Position numbers and translations under genes: made by a program. DNA of 64,000 bases, from contig JBBPIN010000009.1 of NCBI GenBank assembly GCA_038040285.1, positions 8,652-72,651 of the forward strand. Reading direction: 5' to 3'. Shown here piece by piece: positions 1 through 7,532 of the stretch. A model generated the notes under the pieces. That model had not been told where the DNA came from, did no database searches, and saw only the letters and a program-made list of their open reading frames with translations. The stretch's first letter is position 1, and each line of letters opens with the position of its first letter. Origin of the DNA: Mayfieldus sp038040285 (GTDB lineage Bacteria; Actinomycetota; Thermoleophilia; Solirubrobacterales; 70-9).

Positions 1-2
1 CT

Positions 3-725
3 AGCACGGTGGCTACCGAACTCGGCGGCCAAACCCTGACGCCTGGCGTCTACGACTCCCTGTCGGGAACCTTTGGCATAACGGGGACGCTCACGCTGAA
101 TGCCAAGGGCAACCCGAATGCCGTCTTCATCTTCAAGACGGCAAGCACGCTGATCAGCGCATCGGCTTCTCAGGTGAGGCTGATAAACGGCGCCCAGCCG
201 TGCCATCTCTTCTGGCAGGTCGGCTCATCCGCAACCCTTGGCACGAGCTCCACCTTCGTCGGAAACATCCTGGCGCTGCAATCGATTTCGCTAGATAGCG
301 GCGTCACGGTGGACGGCAGGCTGCTGGCCCGAAACGGCGCCGTCACGCTGATCAACGACACCATCACGCGGGCCCAATGCGCGACCGGCGGTGGCGCTGG
401 TGGTGGTGGTGGCGGCAAGCCGGCCGTGCAGATCACCGGGGTCCCCGGCGCCGGCGCGCTCTGCACCGACCACGGCTTCAGAGCGAAGATCAGCATCCAC
501 GACGCGTCGCGGCGGATGCGAAGAGTCGATGTCTTTGTGGACGGCAAGCTGATCAAGCGAAGCACCCGCAAGCAGTTCTCGGTCTGGGTCAGCGTCGCGG
601 GCTTGCGCTCCGGGCGCAACACGATCCGAGTGGTGGCGGTTGATCTCAACGGCCGGCGCGGCGTGGCGAGCCGGAGCTTCCGCCGCTGCGCTCCGGCGGT
701 GCCGAGCCCGAACTTCACGGGCTGA
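3..725 (+). CDS. ice-binding-like (DUF3494) surface protein, 5' partial
   Basis: The frame is open from the window edge, so the N-terminus and any signal peptide lie outside. The first 125 residues match the DUF3494 ice-binding-like fold: a GVYD segment, then a beta-solenoid-like region containing FWQVGSSATLG, GNILA and the GRLLARNGAVTL strand. A Gly-rich linker (near residue 130) follows, then about 85 residues resembling an Ig-like or cadherin-like beta-sandwich (VDVFVDGK, RNTIRVVAVD). Family members are secreted or surface proteins, some binding ice and others serving as adhesins. Nothing here shows ice binding directly. The L,D-transpeptidase gene starts 14 nt after the stop codon, so the two may be co-transcribed. 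Confidence 0.8.
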   Translation, partial: STVATELGGQTLTPGVYDSLSGTFGITGTLTLNAKGNPNAVFIFKTASTLISASASQVRLINGAQPCHLFWQVGSSATLGTSSTFVGNILALQSISLDSGVTVDGRLLARNGAVTLINDTITRAQCATGGGAGGGGGGKPAVQITGVPGAGALCTDHGFRAKISIHDASRRMRRVDVFVDGKLIKRSTRKQFSVWVSVAGLRSGRNTIRVVAVDLNGRRGVASRSFRRCAPAVPSPNFTG

Positions 726-739
726 GCTTTGGTGACGCT

Positions 740-1513
740 GTGATCGGCGCCAGCCGATCGGTGACGGCAAGGCGCGGGGCCGCGTCGCGGACCCGCCTCG
801 GAGCCCTGGCCTTCGCCCTGCTGGTGGCGCTCGCGCTCCCGACATCGGCGAGCGCGGGCAGCGCGTCTGCCGTCAAGGGCAGCGTTCGCCTCTCCGACGA
901 ACGGACCTTAACGCGCTGGGCGCACCCCGTGCAAAGGGCGCCGATCCGCTGGCTGCCGACGCCGCGCGCGGGGCAGATCGGGCCGACCCACTATCTCACC
1001 GAGGACGGGTTCCCGGAGGTCTATCTGGTCTTGCGCAGCTGGAGCGATTCGAACGGGCACACCTGGCTTGAGGTTCGCATTCCGATGCGCCCGAACGGAC
1101 GGACGGGGTGGGTCCGCGACTCGGCGCTTGGCCCCCTCTACCGCGTGCGGACTCTGCTGGTCGTGGATCGCCCGAAGCTGCGCGCAACCCTCTATAAGCG
1201 GGGCCGGCAGCTCTGGAGCGCCCCAGTCGGGATCGGCAAGCCGAACACTCCCACGCCGACGGGGCACTTCTGGATCCGCGAGAAGTTCAAGACGCCCGAC
1301 CCCGGCGGCCTCTATGGGCCCGTGGCGTTTGGCAGCAGCGATTATTCCGTTCTCAGCGACTGGCCCGGCGGCGGGGTCATCGGCATCCACGGCACAAACG
1401 AGCCGCTCCTGATCCCCGGCCGGCCATCCCACGGCTGCATACGCGTCCAGAACCCGGCGGTGGCTCAACTATGGCGCCTCATGCCGATCGGCACGCCGCT
1501 GCTGATTCGGTAG
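740..1513 (+). CDS. L,D-transpeptidase (YkuD domain), secreted
   Basis: A 257-residue protein with an N-terminal signal or anchor (residues 19-40, Leu/Ala-rich, ending near ASAG). The C-terminal YkuD catalytic domain carries His217 (IGIHGTNE) and the SHGCIR motif with nucleophile Cys233. This family makes 3-3 crosslinks in peptidoglycan or attaches proteins to it outside the membrane. The 100 residues between signal and catalytic domain resemble an SH3-like or Ig-like spacer. The start is GTG, 14 nt after the preceding surface-protein gene. A second YkuD gene lies at 45429 with a different spacer. Confidence 0.9.
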   Translation: MIGASRSVTARRGAASRTRLGALAFALLVALALPTSASAGSASAVKGSVRLSDERTLTRWAHPVQRAPIRWLPTPRAGQIGPTHYLTEDGFPEVYLVLRSWSDSNGHTWLEVRIPMRPNGRTGWVRDSALGPLYRVRTLLVVDRPKLRATLYKRGRQLWSAPVGIGKPNTPTPTGHFWIREKFKTPDPGGLYGPVAFGSSDYSVLSDWPGGGVIGIHGTNEPLLIPGRPSHGCIRVQNPAVAQLWRLMPIGTPLLIR

Positions 1514-1614
1514 GTAGGAGGCGCTTCACTAAGGTCAATCGCTGCATCGCCGGGGGGCGAGCCGATTTGCGTCGGCGCGTGGCTGATCTGGGGGGCTAAA
1601 GTCGTGCTCCGATC

Positions 1615-1641
1615 GGGCCACGAGGTCTGTGTTCGTGGCCC
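1615..1641 (+). repeat. 9-bp perfect hairpin in the 1514-1791 intergenic region
   Basis: GGGCCACGA (1615-1623) pairs with TCGTGGCCC (1633-1641) around a 9-nt loop. It is not followed by a T tract. It lies between the L,D-transpeptidase gene and the tRNA-like tail in a stretch with no convincing coding sequence, so it may belong to the same transcript as the tail. Confidence 0.5.
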
Positions 1642-1759
1642 AAACGTGGCCGAAATCCCCGGAAACAGGGGGTAACTTGTCTGCTGGATGCGTTACGAAA
1701 GGCCCTGCAACCACGACCAATTCTCCTCGTTCTCGCTGACTTCTGAAAATCGTGGTGTC

Positions 1760-1784
1760 GGCGGTTCGATTCCGCCCCTCGCCA
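1760..1784 (+). other. tRNA-like 3' tail (T-arm plus acceptor strand)
   Basis: A perfect 5-bp T-stem (GGCGG/CCGCC) encloses the canonical loop TTCGATT, followed by a 7-nt acceptor-like strand CCTCGCC and A as discriminator. No matching tRNA body lies in the 75 nt upstream. The nearest partner for the acceptor strand is GGCGAG at 1556-1561, about 220 nt away. It may be a truncated tRNA, an attachment-site relic or the 3' end of an unrecognised structured RNA. CCA is not encoded. Confidence 0.4.
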
Positions 1785-1791
1785 CTACTTC

Positions 1792-2417
1792 CTAGTTCGC
1801 GAACCAGGCGCGCAGTCGCCGGTGGCGATGGCGGAAGACGGCGCGGAAGACGGGCCGAAGCGGCGCCGCCGGAATCCCGAATCGCGGCTCCATGCGGATC
1901 CGGTCGGTGACTCGCGAGCCGCCTTCTGCTGGCTCGACGATTCGCTCATGCTGCCAGGAGCGCTGGCTGAGCATCGGCGAGCGCTCCAGAAAGCGCCGCC
2001 CCGGCTCCAGCTCGACCAGAGTGACGTCGTCGTACTCGAACGGCAGCAGCCCGAGCAGCAGCACCCAGCTGCGCCCGATCGGCTTGCCCAGCTCGACCGA
2101 CTCGGGGTCGAGCCGCTCGAAGCCGCGCGGGAGGGTCATCCGCATCCACGGTCGCAGCTCGTGGTTGATGCCCGCCGGGGTGATGATCCGCTCCCACACT
2201 NNNNNNNNNNNNNNNNNNNNNNNNNNNNNNNNNNNNNNNNNNNNNNNNNNNNNNNNNNNNNNNNNNNNNNNNNNNNNNNNNNNNNNNNNNNNNNNNNNNN
2301 CCACGGTCGCAGCTCGTGGTTGATGCCCGCCGGGGTGATGATCCGCTCCCACACTTGCTCCGGCGAAGCGGGGACGAGCGAGCTGACCTCGAACTCGGCC
2401 GGGCGGCTGCGCGGCAC
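1792..2417 (-). CDS. SRPBCC (START/Bet v1-like) family protein, interrupted by assembly gap
   Basis: The N-terminus (PASPEQVWERIITPAGINHELRPW) is read from 2417 down to 2301. It is then repeated on the far side of the N gap and continues to the stop codon at 1792. Removing 2146-2300 (one repeat copy plus the Ns, 155 nt) restores an uninterrupted frame of 157 codons including the stop, the usual size of small SRPBCC proteins. The family has a hydrophobic ligand pocket; no ligand can be predicted. The GTG start at 2417 directly abuts the TAG stop of the upstream SDR gene, suggesting translational coupling. A second SRPBCC gene lies at 31148. Confidence 0.75.
2146..2355. repeat. 55-bp direct repeat flanking the N gap (assembly artefact)
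   Basis: Copies at 2146-2200 and 2301-2355 are identical. Deleting one copy with the Ns restores the SRPBCC reading frame. The copy length of 55 equals a common assembler k-mer, as expected for an uncollapsed contig overlap. Confidence 0.95.
2201..2300. other. assembly gap (100 N)
   Basis: Exactly 100 unknown bases, a standard scaffold-gap size. The 55 bases on its left (2146-2200) are identical to the 55 on its right (2301-2355), so the contigs very likely overlap and no sequence is missing. Confidence 0.98.
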
Positions 2418-3128
2418 CTACCCGGCTCGCCCGTAGACCGGGACCAGCGCCCCTGAGACCGGCGCCGAGTCGGCTGAGAGAAGGAAGCGGATCACGCGGG
2501 TGATCTCGGCCGGCGGCACCCAGCTCGAGTGGTCGGCGTCGGGCATCGCGGCGCGGTTCGCCGGGGTATCTATGACGCTGGGCAGGATCGCGTTGACCCG
2601 CACACCGTCGTCGCGGTACTCGATCGCCAGGGTTCGGACCAGCGCCAGCAGCGCCGCCTTCGAGACCACGTATCCGGAGGCGCCCGGAAACGGCTCCAGC
2701 GCCGCCTTCGTGCCGACGCAGACCACCGAGCCGTCGCCTTCGATCAGCTTCGGAAGCGCCGCCCGGGTCAGCCTCATGGCGGTCATCAGGTTCGACTCCA
2801 GCTGGCGTTCGAACTCCTCCTCCGGCGCCTCGTGCAGACGCCCGCCTGACGCGAAGCCCCCGGCCAGGTTGACCAGGCCGGCGAGGGACCCGGCCGACGC
2901 CGCCTCGACCGCGGCCGTCGCGCCCTCATCGCTCGAAAGGTCGGCCTGGACCAGCTCCAAATTATCCGGCTCGCCGAGCTCCTCGCGGACCGCGTCGACC
3001 TCGCGCTCGGCGATCCAGGTGGAGACGACCTGTGCGCCCGAGTCGAGCAGCTCGCGGAGCACGGTGCGACCCAGCGCCCCGGTCCCGCCGCTGACCAGCA
3101 CGGTCCCATCGAGGTCCTTGGCTCCCAT
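2418..3128 (-). CDS. SDR family NAD(P)-dependent oxidoreductase
   Basis: A 236-residue classical short-chain dehydrogenase/reductase. The Rossmann glycine motif is SGGTGALGR near residue 13, the NAG-type motif appears as NLAGG near residue 90, and the active-site Tyr/Lys is YVVSK near residue 150. The substrate is unknown. The stop codon abuts the start of the SRPBCC gene, so the two form an operon transcribed leftward. The helicase-like HD gene starts divergently about 100 bp away. Confidence 0.88.
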   Translation of the reverse strand: MGAKDLDGTVLVSGGTGALGRTVLRELLDSGAQVVSTWIAEREVDAVREELGEPDNLELVQADLSSDEGATAAVEAASAGSLAGLVNLAGGFASGGRLHEAPEEEFERQLESNLMTAMRLTRAALPKLIEGDGSVVCVGTKAALEPFPGASGYVVSKAALLALVRTLAIEYRDDGVRVNAILPSVIDTPANRAAMPDADHSSWVPPAEITRVIRFLLSADSAPVSGALVPVYGRAG

Positions 3129-3232
3129 CTCAGCTCGCTTCGCTGCGCGTCGATTTCATCACCGCAGAGGCTATCCACCGACGCCAGGGGCGAGCCGTCG
3201 CCGTCCGCCCCCTTCTCTACCGTGAACTGCGT

Positions 3233-4249
3233 ATGGCGGAGCAGACCACATTCGACGCCGAGCAGCACACCAACGGGCACTCCCCCAACGGACGTCTGAC
3301 GATCCGTGAGCTGGAGGCCGGGCAGCGCGTGGCGGCGGTATTCGCAGTGCGCGAGCGCGACCTGCGCCAGAAGCGAAATGGCGAACCGTTCCTGCGGCTT
3401 GTGCTCGGCGATCGCAGCGGCTCGATCGAGGCGGTCTGCTGGGAGGAGGCCGAGGACCGCTACGGCCTCGCCGAGCCGGGCTCCGCGCTGCACGTCACCG
3501 GGACCTTCGAGCAAAGCGACAAGTGGGGCGCCAAGATCAAGGTGCTCGAGCTGCGTCCCGCTCGCGGCGACGAATTTAGCGCCGACGACCTCGCGCCCGG
3601 CCCGCAGCTCTCGGTCGATCGCCTCGAGGCGGACCTGCGCGATCTGATCGAGACGGTCCAGCGCCCTCAGCTTCGGGAGCTGCTCGATCGCTTCTTTGGT
3701 TCCGGCTCGGCTGCCTGGCAGCGCTTCCGAGAAGCGCCCGCCGCCAAGCACTACCACCAGGCCTACCGTCATGGCCTGCTCGAGCACACCGTCTCGGTGG
3801 CCCAAGCGGTGAGTGCCGCCGCGGCGCTGTTCCCGGGCATCGACCGCGACGTCGCGGTGACCGGCGCGCTACTTCACGACATCGGCAAGACCGAGGCCTA
3901 CAACGACGATCCGCTGGCGATCGAGCTCACCGACGCCGGTCGCCTGAACAGCGAGATCCCGCTCGGCTACTACAAGGTGCGACGCGAGATCGAGGAGATC
4001 GGCGGCTTCAACGCCGACCTCGCGCAGGCGGTCCTGCACATCATCCTCTCCCACCACGGGGCGCTCGAGCACGGCTCACCGGTGGTGCCAGCGACCCGCG
4101 AGGCGGCGCTGGTCCACGCGATCGACAACCTCGGCGGCAAGCTGGGCAGCTTCGATCGTCTGGAGCGCGAGCTGCCCGACGGCGAGTCGTGGTCCAGCTT
4201 CGACCGGGCGCTCGAGGGCTCGGCCTTCTTCGGCTCGCGAGCCGCCTAG
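3233..4249 (+). CDS. YhaM-type 3'-5' exoribonuclease (OB-fold plus HD domain)
   Basis: A 338-residue protein with an N-terminal OB-fold nucleic-acid-binding domain (residues 22-110; FLRLVLGDRSGSIEAVCW) and a C-terminal HD phosphohydrolase domain (YRHGLLEHT, LLHDIGK, LSHHGALEHG, HAIDNLGGKL). This order and length match YhaM/CBF1-like 3'-5' exoribonucleases. It would be a cytoplasmic metal-dependent nuclease acting on RNA or single-stranded DNA. It starts at ATG and ends 12 nt before a convergent gene. Confidence 0.87.
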   Translation: MAEQTTFDAEQHTNGHSPNGRLTIRELEAGQRVAAVFAVRERDLRQKRNGEPFLRLVLGDRSGSIEAVCWEEAEDRYGLAEPGSALHVTGTFEQSDKWGAKIKVLELRPARGDEFSADDLAPGPQLSVDRLEADLRDLIETVQRPQLRELLDRFFGSGSAAWQRFREAPAAKHYHQAYRHGLLEHTVSVAQAVSAAAALFPGIDRDVAVTGALLHDIGKTEAYNDDPLAIELTDAGRLNSEIPLGYYKVRREIEEIGGFNADLAQAVLHIILSHHGALEHGSPVVPATREAALVHAIDNLGGKLGSFDRLERELPDGESWSSFDRALEGSAFFGSRAA

Positions 4250-4261
4250 CTCGACTGTGGA

Positions 4262-4609
4262 TTAGAAGCGCCGGCCGCATCGCTGGATGCGGTTCACGTT
4301 TCCGTGCGCGTGCTGCACGCAGTGCAGCAGCTTCTTCTGGCGTGCCGAGTTGGGAGATGACTGGCGCACCGACCGATTGATCTGGCGCTGCACATGGCGG
4401 TTGGTCTGGCGGATCGAGCGCTGGATCTCCCGGCCGATGTTGGAGTTCACCGCTCCGAAGCCCGTGTTGGCGGAGTCGATCGCCTTGTTGGTGGTGTCGA
4501 GCACCGGCCTGACGATGAAGAAGTAGGCGGCCACGAGGATTCCCACGCTGACCGCGAGCCGCAGCACGCTCGAGGTGAACATTCCGAGCAGGCTCTTGAG
4601 GAAATCCAC
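4262..4609 (-). CDS. hypothetical single-pass membrane protein
   Basis: A 115-residue protein I do not recognise. Residues 13-32 form one transmembrane segment (LRLAVSVGILVAAYFFIV). It is followed by a polar region with many Asn, Gln and Arg (REIQRSIRQTNRHVQRQINR) that could form an amphipathic helix or coil, and a basic C-terminus with two cysteines. The GTG start directly follows the TAG stop of the broken methyltransferase gene, preceded by a GGGG ribosome-binding-like run. It is probably the last gene of the leftward glycan operon. Confidence 0.6.
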   Translation of the reverse strand: MDFLKSLLGMFTSSVLRLAVSVGILVAAYFFIVRPVLDTTNKAIDSANTGFGAVNSNIGREIQRSIRQTNRHVQRQINRSVRQSSPNSARQKKLLHCVQHAHGNVNRIQRCGRRF

Positions 4610-5412
4610 CTAAGCCCCTTCGTCGATGCCTTCGACTGTCAGCAGCCGGAGCCGTCGAAGTGTCCGCGCCAGGGGCCGGTTCAAGGCTCTTCTGTAGCCG
4701 TCGTTGAATTGCAGTGCAAACAGGAATCCTTGCCAGTTTTTGTCAATGCGGCTTCGGACCTGCGGAGATTGGTGTAGACGCGTCGCGCCGAGCTCGATCA
4801 CGAAGATCGAGTCGGGGAGCAGATAGGGATATACGGGTGTGCTGTCCGCGGACAGCTCGGCCAGGAGCTGGGCAATCCCGCGATAGACGATCTGTGCATC
4901 GTGAAAGGCGATCGCACCCCGGTCGCCCAGGACCGCCCGGCAGAACATTCCATCCCTCACAGCAACCCCGTCGGTGTGCTCTCCATCGACGAAACACAAC
5001 ACCGGCGCGGTCCCCAGCCTCGTCGGATTGACCGTCTCTGTGCTTGCGTCCACCGTCATGATCTTGCTCGTGTCCGCGCCGGGGAGTTGTTCCAACTCAC
5101 GAGCATCGCCTGGGTTGAATTGTTCTCCTAGATGTAGTCGCGGCCGCGCTCATCGGGCTGCCGCTCAGGTCTTGCATCGATCGTGACGATGCGCTCGCAG
5201 CGTGGATCTCTGACCAGCGCTTGCAGCGAGCCCCCACGGTGGGAACCGATTTCGAGATAGGAGAAGGCTCCGTGGGCCGATCGGCAAGCGGCATGGAGCG
5301 CGAGCAATGATTCGCGGTCGCCCATCGTCGTCTGGGTTTGGATCTGATCGAGCAACGTCACATCGAGGTCATCAACGCGCTGCCCCACTTCCAGATCCGC
5401 CGTGTTGTTCAT
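4610..5412 (-). pseudogene. class I SAM methyltransferase (Methyltransf_24-like), disrupted
   Basis: The N-terminal part starts at ATG 5412 and contains the SAM-binding segment FSYLEIGSHRGGSL and the acidic strand IVTIDARPE. It ends at an in-frame TAG at 5125-5127. Past that stop the same frame continues with plausible family sequence (ENNSTQAML), then shifts frame and resumes as LEQLPGADTSKIMTVDAST down to the stop at 4610, including IAFHDAQ. One nonsense change plus one single-base deletion explain the break. Intact, it would be about 265 residues and modify a sugar or glycan precursor. It lies 10 nt after the glycosyltransferase stop, within the glycan operon. Confidence 0.7.
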
Positions 5413-5422
5413 TGCTGCGGGC

Positions 5423-7093
5423 TCAGCCCGTCCTCGCCAGCCGGCGCCGCAGCGCAGCGCGCAGCCGCGTCCCTGAAGCAGGCACAGATCTCTCCGAACT
5501 GGGATGACTCCCGGGAGCGCCACCCTGGAAGTTCGGGTTGGAGAAGGGATCGACGTCGCTCATTGGCAGCCATCGATCGGTGAGGCGATTGATCTCCCAC
5601 TCCTCGACGTACGGCGAGCGGCTCGACGACTCGAAGTGGTACAGAACCGTGTCGGGGTCATAGACGACCCGGCGGCCGGTAGCCCAGACCTTGAAGCAGT
5701 AGTCGGTGTCGTTGAAGTTGATCGGCAGTGTCGTCGACAGGCCACCCACTTCCTCGAAGACGTCGCGGGGGGTCATCAGGCAGGCCCCTGTGATAGCCAG
5801 GTAGTTCTCGGCCACGAGCACGTTGTGAAAGTAACCGTCAAACTTGCCTGAGAAGCCCCGGTAAATGTGGGATGGGCGACCCTCGTGGAACAGTACCCCG
5901 ACGTGTTGAAGCCGATCGTCCTCCCAGAGAAGCCGAGCGCCGACGGCACCGATGCCGGAATGGTCGGAGTACATGACCAGCCGCTCGATCCAGTCAGGAG
6001 TAACGACTTCCATGTCGTCGTTAAGCATCAGTAGGTGCTCACCCTCACTATGAATGGCACCGAGGTTGATCTTGGCGGAGAAGCTGAACGGGCGGTCGTA
6101 GGGCACGAAGCGAAGTCGATCGCCCGCGATGTCCACCAATTCGTCGAGCACGGCTCTATCGGTTGAGGCGTCGATGACGCAGACGATCTCATAGGCATCA
6201 TAAGTCGACGTCGAGAGGATGCTGCCCACGCAGTGAGTCACGAAAAGGACCGGATCGAACCAGACCTCCCCGGTCTGACCACCGGTGGGGATGATGATGC
6301 TCACGGTCGGATTGCGGTCGAGTTCCGGCTTGAGGTGGTAGATGTCCTGGATGGCGGGATCGCGCTCGACCTGTGCGGGCATCCCGATCCGGGCGCAATG
6401 GGCCTGAATGGCCTGCTCGCCCGCTTCGAACGCCCAGTCTTTCCCCCCTCCACCGAGGTGTGCAGCCGAGGTCTCGTGAACGCGCCAGTGGTAGAGAACC
6501 CTCGGGACGTGGACGACCTCACACGCCCGTTCGGTCACCTTGAGCACTAGATCCCAGTCCTGCGATCCCTCGAAGGCGGGATCGAAGCCCCCCACGTCCT
6601 CCACCAGCGACCGCCGCAGAACGCTGAGGTGACCGGTGTACATCTGAGTCCGGAATCGCTCCGGCGACCAATCGGGTTTGAAGAAGGCGTCGTTGTGGTG
6701 GCCGGAGAGGTCGATCTTGTCCTCATCGCTGTAGATGTAGTCGGCATCGGGAACCTCCTTGATCGCCTCGTCAACCAGCGCCAAGGCATCCGGATGTAAC
6801 TCGTCGTCATGGTCGAGCAGAACGATGAACTCGCCGCTGGCCATCTCCAGGGCCTTGTTCGACGCCTGGACGATGCCGCCGTTGGCGTCGCTGTAGTTGA
6901 CCTGGATGCGGGGATCATTGTGCTGGGCATGGTCGAGGATCGCCCGCACGTGTGGCAGCCGAGAGCCATCGTCGACCAGACATAGCTCCCAATCGCGGAA
7001 ACTCTGAGCGCGAACGGAGTCGAGCATCGCGCGCAACACATCGGCCGGCGTCTCGTACACCGGTGTTACGACAGAAAACCGTGGCTCGGACAC
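5423..7093 (-). CDS. tandem GT2 family glycosyltransferase
   Basis: Two GT-A glycosyltransferase family 2 domains in one chain. The first (RFSVVTPVYETP, LVDDGS, LLDHDDE, YSDEDKID) and the second (VSIIIPTGG, CVIDAST, LMLNDDMEV, ARLLWEDDRLQHVG) both keep DxD-type acidic motifs. Such enzymes extend surface polysaccharides such as rhamnan or O-antigen-like chains at the cytoplasmic membrane face. I prefer the GTG start at 7093 because the upstream coiled-coil gene stops 4 nt before it. An ATG at 7144 in the same frame would overlap that gene by 47 nt. The gene lies between the coiled-coil gene and the broken methyltransferase in a leftward operon. Confidence 0.88.
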   Translation of the reverse strand: MSEPRFSVVTPVYETPADVLRAMLDSVRAQSFRDWELCLVDDGSRLPHVRAILDHAQHNDPRIQVNYSDANGGIVQASNKALEMASGEFIVLLDHDDELHPDALALVDEAIKEVPDADYIYSDEDKIDLSGHHNDAFFKPDWSPERFRTQMYTGHLSVLRRSLVEDVGGFDPAFEGSQDWDLVLKVTERACEVVHVPRVLYHWRVHETSAAHLGGGGKDWAFEAGEQAIQAHCARIGMPAQVERDPAIQDIYHLKPELDRNPTVSIIIPTGGQTGEVWFDPVLFVTHCVGSILSTSTYDAYEIVCVIDASTDRAVLDELVDIAGDRLRFVPYDRPFSFSAKINLGAIHSEGEHLLMLNDDMEVVTPDWIERLVMYSDHSGIGAVGARLLWEDDRLQHVGVLFHEGRPSHIYRGFSGKFDGYFHNVLVAENYLAITGACLMTPRDVFEEVGGLSTTLPINFNDTDYCFKVWATGRRVVYDPDTVLYHFESSSRSPYVEEWEINRLTDRWLPMSDVDPFSNPNFQGGAPGSHPSSERSVPASGTRLRAALRRRLARTG

Positions 7094-7097
7094 CTTG

Positions 7098-7373
7098 TCA
7101 ATCGCGCGGGTTGCGCCGCGCGCGGAGGCGCTTGAGAACAACATGGAAAAGGCGCCAGGGATGCCGCAGGTGGTCAGCGATTCTGGTGTAGCGCCTCAGC
7201 TCCTCCTCAAGCTCGGCGACATGCGCCTTGGCGGCGCGCAGCTCGGCGTCCTTGCCGATCAACAGGTCTCGGAGGCGCAGAATCTCCTCTCTCCGGCGCT
7301 CCAGTTCCTCACCCGGCTCGGGACTGCTGTCTAGCCTCCTTTTCGGGTCTAGCGACGTACCCGGCTCAGACAC
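7098..7373 (-). CDS. small coiled-coil protein upstream of glycosyltransferase
   Basis: A 91-residue protein with a strong coiled-coil pattern (residues 22-68; ERRREEILRLRDLLIGKDAEL, then AKAHVAELEEELRR) and a basic tail ending HPWRLFHVVLKRLRARR. The methyltransferase at 10309 ends in a similar coiled coil followed by a WRVTKPLR tail, so this may be a tail or adaptor module common in glycan-modifying enzymes. The start is GTG. It could also be the displaced N-terminal part of the following glycosyltransferase, but no clear frameshift point is visible. Confidence 0.5.
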   Translation of the reverse strand: MSEPGTSLDPKRRLDSSPEPGEELERRREEILRLRDLLIGKDAELRAAKAHVAELEEELRRYTRIADHLRHPWRLFHVVLKRLRARRNPRD

Positions 7374-7532
7374 GAGGGCGAGTGTACTCGGGCGGCGATC
7401 GTTCCCTGGGAGGACGCCGCGGATATCTACGGGTTCTCCATTTCCGGAACGCTATGCCAGGCTGGCCCGTGCGAGCGCAAATTGCGCGTTTGCCCGGCAG
7501 GTCTGCTGCACCCGCTGACTATCCTCTCGCTC

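Noticed and set aside
1556..1784. tmRNA (ssrA)
   Set aside because: The acceptor lacks the alanine G-U pair, no tag peptide ending in Ala-Ala is readable and the region is shorter than usual.
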